In this document: positions 60,256-64,000 of the stretch, piece after piece
How the letters are laid out: each line of letters begins with the position of its first letter
Numbering within the stretch: position 1 is the stretch's first letter
DNA from: Streptacidiphilus rugosus AM-16
GTDB taxonomy: Bacteria > Actinomycetota > Actinomycetes > Streptomycetales > Streptomycetaceae
Assembly (NCBI RefSeq): GCF_000744655.1
Contig: NZ_JQMJ01000004.1
Coordinates: forward strand, 3,720,001-3,784,000
Length of the DNA stretch: 64,000 nt
Direction of reading: 5' to 3'
Position numbers and translations under genes: made by a program
The notes under the pieces: generated by a model
Told to the model about the DNA's origin: nothing
Seen by the model: the letters and a program-made list of their open reading frames with translations, nothing else
Database searches by the model: none

Positions 60256-60819
60256 TCAGCGGCCGAGGTCGAGGCGGTCGAGGAAGGCCCACAGGGTGGC
60301 GCGGCCCGCGGTGTCCTCGGCGCCCGCGGTGGTCTCGCCGACCGAGAGTTCCGCCGACATGGCGACCACCAGACGGGCGGCCGAGGCGGCGTCGGGCCAG
60401 CCCATCGCCCGCAGGTCGGGCTCGGCGGCCGCGAGGAAGGTGTCCGCGCGCATGGCGACCTGGTCGGCCAGGGCGGGATCGTTGCGGGCCTCCAACAGCA
60501 GCGCCTTGACGCCGTTGTGACGCAGGCACAGGTCCAGGTAGGTCGCAAGGCCCCGGCGCAGCCGCTCCCGGCCGGGCGGCAGCGCGTCCATCGCCTCGCC
60601 GACGGCCGCGGCGACCTGGGCGTGGAAGCGCCCGTGCATCGCGCCGAGGAAGGCGCCGCGGTCGGGGAAGTGGACGTAGAAGGTCCCCTTGGCCACGCCG
60701 GCCGTGGCGACGACCCGGTTGACGCTCATCGCCGCGAGCCCGTCCCGGCCCGCGATCTCCAGACCGGCCTCCAGCAGGGCTTCTCGGGTGCGCTCGGCCG
60801 CGGCGGCTCGGGTGGTCAT
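60256..60819 (-). CDS. TetR-family transcriptional regulator
   Basis: 187 residues with helix-turn-helix (TREALLEAGLEIAGRDGLAAMSVNRVVATAGVAKGTFYVHFPDRGAFL). It is divergent from a quinone oxidoreductase gene, and an 18-bp perfect palindrome lies between (60,882-60,899), so it most likely represses that gene and itself. Confidence 0.9.
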   Translation of the reverse strand: MTTRAAAAERTREALLEAGLEIAGRDGLAAMSVNRVVATAGVAKGTFYVHFPDRGAFLGAMHGRFHAQVAAAVGEAMDALPPGRERLRRGLATYLDLCLRHNGVKALLLEARNDPALADQVAMRADTFLAAAEPDLRAMGWPDAASAARLVVAMSAELSVGETTAGAEDTAGRATLWAFLDRLDLGR

Positions 60820-60881
60820 GCCGGGAGTCTACGACCCGGCGGCGGCGCGCCCTGGCGGCGTCGCGGTGTGATGCGCTACGG

Positions 60882-60899
60882 TGACCGACCGGTCGGTCA
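60882..60899. promoter_or_regulatory. TetR operator
   Basis: TGACCGACCGGTCGGTCA is an 18-bp perfect palindrome of the classic TetR-family type, 63 bp upstream of the TetR start and 74 bp upstream of the oxidoreductase start. Confidence 0.85.
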
Positions 60900-60972
60900 T
60901 TCAATTTGACCGGAGCCGTCCCCCGTCGCCCACCGCCCCGGCCGGACCGCGACAGACACGAAGGAGAGCGCG

Positions 60973-61944
60973 ATGCGCGCAGCGATCGTGAACCACCTCG
61001 GCAGCCCGCCCCGCTTCGCCGAGCGCCCGGACCCGGCCGACCGCCCCGGTCACACCCTGGTGCGGGTCACCGCCGCCGCCCTGAACCCCGTGGACCTGCA
61101 CATCGCCGCGGGCACCCACCCTGCGGGCACGCCCGCCGTCCCGTACGTGCCCGGGATCGAGGCCGCGGGCACCGTCGTCTCCGGGGGCCCGCTCGCCCCC
61201 GGCACCCGGGTCAGGGTCGCGGTCCCCGGCGGCTTCGTCGACGGAACCCTCGCAGAGCTGGTCTCCGTTCCCGACCAGGCCTGCCTGCCGGTTCCCGACG
61301 GGCTGGACGACGACCTGGCCGCCGCGGTCGGCGTCGTCGGCGTGAGCGCGCTGACCGCGCTGCGGGACGAGGCCGGACTACGGCCCGGCGACTCCGTACT
61401 GGTGCTGGGCGCGACCGGAGCCCTCGGGCAGGCCCTGGTCCATCTCGCCCGCGCGCTGGGCGCCGCGAGGGTGGTCGCGGCCGGCCGCACCGCCGACCGC
61501 CTCAAGACGCTGGCGGACACCGCCGACGCCACCCTGCTGCTCGACGCCGCCGCGGACGCGGCGGACCCCTCCCGGATCGCGGCGGCCGTCGCCGCGACCG
61601 GCGGACCGGTCGACGTGGTGGCCGACCTGCTCTGGGGTCCGCACACCGGCGTGGCCCAGGCGGCGCTGGGCAGCGGCGGACGCTGGGTCAACCTCGGGCA
61701 ACTGGCGGGCGGCACGGCCGCACTCGACGCCGCCGCGCTGCGCCACCGACACCTGCGGCTCTCCGGATTCAGCGCGACCGCCCTGCCCGCCGACCGGGTG
61801 GCCGCGGCCTACCGCGAGGTCGCCGACATCGCCGCGCGCGGAGCCCTGCCGCTGACCGTCACCGCGCACCCGCTGGAGGACATCGCGGACCTCTGGACCG
61901 CGCAGGCCGCCTCGCCCGGCGGCAAGCTGGTCCTGCGCCCCTGA
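60973..61944 (+). CDS. Zinc-free quinone oxidoreductase (MDR superfamily)
   Basis: 323 residues. GroES-like N-terminus (ALNPVDLHIAAGTHP, PYVPGIEAAGTVV) and Rossmann fold with LVLGATGALGQALVHLARALGA; the catalytic zinc cysteines of alcohol dehydrogenases are absent. It reduces quinones or enones with NADPH. AAGGAGA precedes the ATG. Control by the divergent TetR is expected. Confidence 0.9.
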   Translation: MRAAIVNHLGSPPRFAERPDPADRPGHTLVRVTAAALNPVDLHIAAGTHPAGTPAVPYVPGIEAAGTVVSGGPLAPGTRVRVAVPGGFVDGTLAELVSVPDQACLPVPDGLDDDLAAAVGVVGVSALTALRDEAGLRPGDSVLVLGATGALGQALVHLARALGAARVVAAGRTADRLKTLADTADATLLLDAAADAADPSRIAAAVAATGGPVDVVADLLWGPHTGVAQAALGSGGRWVNLGQLAGGTAALDAAALRHRHLRLSGFSATALPADRVAAAYREVADIAARGALPLTVTAHPLEDIADLWTAQAASPGGKLVLRP

Positions 61945-62052
61945 CCCGGCCGACCCGCGGGCACGCGGCCGGAACACGCCCGCGGGCGTGGGGCCGGACG
62001 ATACTGGGGCTCAGGCTGCCCTGATCGAACCAGGTTCCGGAGAGGAAGACCG

Positions 62053-62409
62053 ATGATTCCCGAGGACGCCTACGACCCCTCCGTCCCGCCCAGCGGCGCC
62101 GGCTGCGTCGAGTGCGACGCGGCCGGCGGCTGGTGGATCCACCTGCGCCGCTGTGCCCTGTGCGGTCACATCGGCTGCTGCGACGACTCCCCCGCCAAGC
62201 ACACCACCGCCCACGCCAAGGCGACCGGGCATCCGGTCATCCGCAGTTTCGAACCGGAGGAGACCTGGTTCTGGAACTACGACACCTCCGAGTACTTCGA
62301 GTCCGGGCCCGCGTTGGCCTCGCCCCAGAACCACCCGCTCGACCAGCCCGTCCCCGGCCCGCTGGGACGGGTCCCGACCGACTGGGCGGAACGTCTCGCC
62401 CGCCCCTGA
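62053..62409 (+). CDS. UBP-type zinc finger protein
   Basis: 118 residues. Metal ligands C18, C21, C34, C37, C42, H50/H54 and H60 in GCVECDAAGGWWIHLRRCALCG, HIGCCDDSPAKHTTAHAKATGH, the ZnF-UBP pattern common in actinobacteria. The role in bacteria is unknown; it may bind a C-terminal diglycine. GGAGAGGAAG precedes the ATG. Confidence 0.88.
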   Translation: MIPEDAYDPSVPPSGAGCVECDAAGGWWIHLRRCALCGHIGCCDDSPAKHTTAHAKATGHPVIRSFEPEETWFWNYDTSEYFESGPALASPQNHPLDQPVPGPLGRVPTDWAERLARP

Positions 62410-62592
62410 CCGGAACGCTCACGCTGCCGCGCCCGCCGCCCGCAGCGTGAGCCCCGGCCCGTAGGGGGATTTCTGCGTATACGCAATCGTCCCGACCCGT
62501 GTTGCCCAGGGGACGGCGCGACCGCACCGTCGAATCAACCCGCGAAACGCACCCCGGGCCGGACGACCGAGGAGAACCCTGCATGGTCGGCG

Positions 62593-63096
62593 TCATCCCT
62601 GGCCAGGTGGCGGCAGGCGACACTGACACCGGCCGACTCCCGTGTCGTGGCCTGGCTGCCGCTCGTGGAAACCGGCGCCTGAGCGCGGCGTCCCCGGCGC
62701 GGGCGGCGGGGCGGGCAGCCGGTCGGCGAGGTCGGGCAGCAGCCGGCCGAGCGCCGCGGTCGCGGGCGGCAGCCCGGATGCGGGCAGCCAGGGCCCGGCC
62801 TTGTGCAGCGCGTCGACGACCGGCCCGTAGGCCAGCGGTTCGCGCAGCGGATGGCAGTAGCAGAAGAGCACGCAGCGCTGTTCGCGCGCCGGCACCGCGG
62901 CGGCCTCCCTGACCAGCCGCGACTCTCCGATCCCCGCCTCGCCCTCGACCAGCACGGTCGCCGGCGGATGCCGGGCGGCGGCGAGCAGCAGGTCCGACTC
63001 GCGCGTGCGGCCGACGAACCGGAACAACCCCGCCGGGCCGCCGGAAGGCTCGTGCACGTCCGCCACGGGGATCACCTGCCTGTCGCCGTCACTCAC
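62593..63096 (-). pseudogene. Truncated remnant of a LuxR-type regulator with AAA ATPase domain
   Basis: The first ~135 residues (FRFVGRTRESDLLLAAARHPPATVLVEGE, CHPLREPLAYGPVVDALHKAG, LPPATAALGRLLPDLADRLP) match the start of large (about 1,000-residue) LAL/LuxR-type ATPase regulators. Similarity then stops and the frame ends after unrelated sequence. The Walker A lysine is also changed (GEAGIGES, K to E at about 58). No C-terminal helix-turn-helix is nearby, so this is a decayed fragment. Confidence 0.65.
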
Positions 63097-63162
63097 CGTA
63101 ACCCGGGGTGGAGGGGCCAGCGACCGACGGACGGCGGCGCGGTCGGACGAACGCGCGGACGG

Positions 63163-63417
63163 TCAGTCGGTCCCCACCGGGCTCCGGGGCGCGTGCGCCG
63201 GGCCGACCGGGAGCATCTCCGCGTAGCCGCGGCGGCAGACCGGGCACAGCCGCTCCGGGAAGATGTCGGCGCGCTGCTCCAGCGGCCGCGTCGCCGCGTC
63301 GGGGCTCAGCCGCAGCGCGCACAGGGCGGTGTCGCCTCGCACCTGGGCGAGGTGCCACAGGTGGATCTCTCCTTCGACCCACCCGCAGCCCGGTTCCGCC
63401 TTCAGCTCCAGTTCCAC
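63163..63417 (-). CDS. Small protein with a CxxC pair
   Basis: 84 residues from GTG 63,417 (GAGGTGA upstream). CGWVEGEIHLWHLAQVRGDTALCALRLSPDAA and LCPVCRRGYAEM suggest a small zinc-ribbon-like protein; similar unnamed proteins occur in Streptomyces. Function unknown. Confidence 0.6.
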   Translation of the reverse strand: MELELKAEPGCGWVEGEIHLWHLAQVRGDTALCALRLSPDAATRPLEQRADIFPERLCPVCRRGYAEMLPVGPAHAPRSPVGTD

Positions 63418-63529
63418 TGATCTCACCTCTGCTCTGCTCGGGCACCCCTCCCCCAGGTTCACACACAGGACCGCCGAAGGCGGCGCGCCTCGCCCGCCGC
63501 CGACGCCGGGACCTGGGAGAACGCGGGGA

Positions 63530-63808
63530 TCAGGTGTGCACGTAGCCGTTGGTCCCGTCGTGGTGGTCCGCGTCCCCCTCGTCGAACCAGTGGCCGCCAC
63601 CGGCCAGGTAGCGGAACGCGGTCATCCGGCCCTTGGGCAGCACCACGCTGACGGCGCGGCTGCCGTCCTCGCGGGGCTTGAGGACGTGCGCGCCGGGCTT
63701 CCAGTCGTTGAAGTCCCCGACCACGCTCACCGGCCGGTCCCCGTCCCCGTCCTCGGGCAGCACGAAGGTGACCTTCGTACCCTGCTTGACGGCCGCACGT
63801 TCCAGCAT
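63530..63808 (-). CDS. Isoamylase early-set (CBM48-like) domain protein
   Basis: 92 residues from ATG 63,808 (GAGGAGG 4 bases upstream). TKVTFVLPEDGDGDRPVSVVGDFNDWKPGAHVLKP and AFRYLAGGGHWFDEGDADHHDGTNGYV form the glycogen-recognition beta sandwich. A stand-alone domain of this type may bind glycogen or act as an adaptor. Confidence 0.85.
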   Translation of the reverse strand: MLERAAVKQGTKVTFVLPEDGDGDRPVSVVGDFNDWKPGAHVLKPREDGSRAVSVVLPKGRMTAFRYLAGGGHWFDEGDADHHDGTNGYVHT

Positions 63809-63938
63809 GACGCCTCCTCGTTCGGGTGGAGCGGAGCTCCCAGCCTGACGCGTGCCGGCGTGCCGAACGGGCTTCCGCCCGCGCGGCACGACCCGGTGCC
63901 ACCCGTTCAGCCCCCGACGGTGGTCGCGCGGTCCGCGG

Positions 63939-64000
63939 TCAGCGGTTCGGCGCGGCCGCGCTGATCCGCCCGAGCGCGGAGCCGGGGTCGCGGTCCTCGG
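63939..64000 (-). CDS. Possible C-terminal end of a gene running off the window
   Basis: An open frame from the window edge reads EDRDPGSALGRISAAAPNR and stops at 63,939. Too short to identify; called only because the preceding genes point the same way and the frame is free of stops. Confidence 0.3.
   Translation of the reverse strand, partial: EDRDPGSALGRISAAAPNR

Overview
The window is 64 kb of very GC-rich, gene-dense actinobacterial chromosome. GC-rich codons, frequent GTG starts, GTGA/ATGA stop-start overlaps, many secreted glycoside hydrolases and typical Streptomyces families (DUF574-type methyltransferases, DUF6086, DUF2470, MoxR/VWA pairs, mycothiol-dependent enzymes) point to Streptomycetaceae (Streptomyces, Kitasatospora or Streptacidiphilus). 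I saw no rRNA, tRNA, CRISPR, transposase or phage gene. The region reads as accessory or arm-like chromosome with much catabolism and transport.

Layout. 1-0.43 kb: start of a secreted GH18 chitinase. 0.67-4.7 kb: a MoxR AAA ATPase / VWA-metallopeptidase operon with a companion of unknown function. 4.9-6.6 kb: flavohemoglobin and its NsrR regulator, with matching NsrR-type boxes at both promoters. 6.9-10.9 kb: a ChvE/MmsAB-type monosaccharide ABC transporter behind two LacI-type operators. 11.1-14.2 kb: a methyltransferase and a secreted GH20 hexosaminidase. 14.3-18.7 kb: a sugar ABC transporter plus ROK sugar kinase; the GH20/transporter divergent region carries a DasR-like site and a tandem 10-bp repeat, suggesting amino-sugar uptake. 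18.8-22.9 kb: an IHF-like protein, a MarR regulator, a ClC chloride channel, an NTF2-like protein and a dienelactone hydrolase. 23-26.7 kb: a betaine/choline-type ABC transporter whose binding protein appears circularly permuted. 26.7-35.4 kb: a Sua5-like protein, a lysyl-phosphatidylglycerol synthase-like protein, a serine hydrolase, a TetR regulator facing two small membrane proteins, and FUSC plus MarR genes. 35.4-39.9 kb: a GH5-CBM2 cellulase, an iron-box-controlled DUF2470 gene, a frameshifted alpha/beta hydrolase and a GH16-like protein. 39.9-45 kb: an ABC-2 transporter operon ending in a beta-propeller/phosphoesterase protein. 45.3-49.1 kb: an active-site-less serine hydrolase, an MFS exporter, an aldo/keto reductase and a DUF6086 protein. 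49.2-52 kb: a second MoxR/VWA-metallopeptidase pair. 52.4-54.4 kb: a frameshifted membrane protein and a BrkB/YihY protein. 54.6-58.6 kb: a compact locus that looks like an undescribed peptide (RiPP-like) system. 58.5-64 kb: a mycothiol-dependent enzyme, an ECF sigma factor, a TetR/quinone-reductase pair, a UBP zinc finger, a broken LuxR-type ATPase regulator, and two small proteins.

The most interesting stretch is 54,565-58,588. A 72-residue peptide with a leader-like start follows a strikingly ordered promoter array: four 6-bp half-sites, alternating in orientation every 11 bp. It is followed in the same direction by a PqqD-like/M50 membrane metalloprotease fusion, an exported four-cysteine protein, a Nudix-fold protein without its catalytic glutamates and without a standard start codon, and a C39-like cysteine peptidase whose start codon sits in the middle of a 32-bp perfect palindrome. 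Other notable items are the permuted binding protein (25,702-26,667), the degenerate duplicated metallopeptidase domain (49,159-50,976), and two single-base frameshifts in C/G runs that may be sequencing errors. All functions are inferred from reading motifs by eye; no database search was run.
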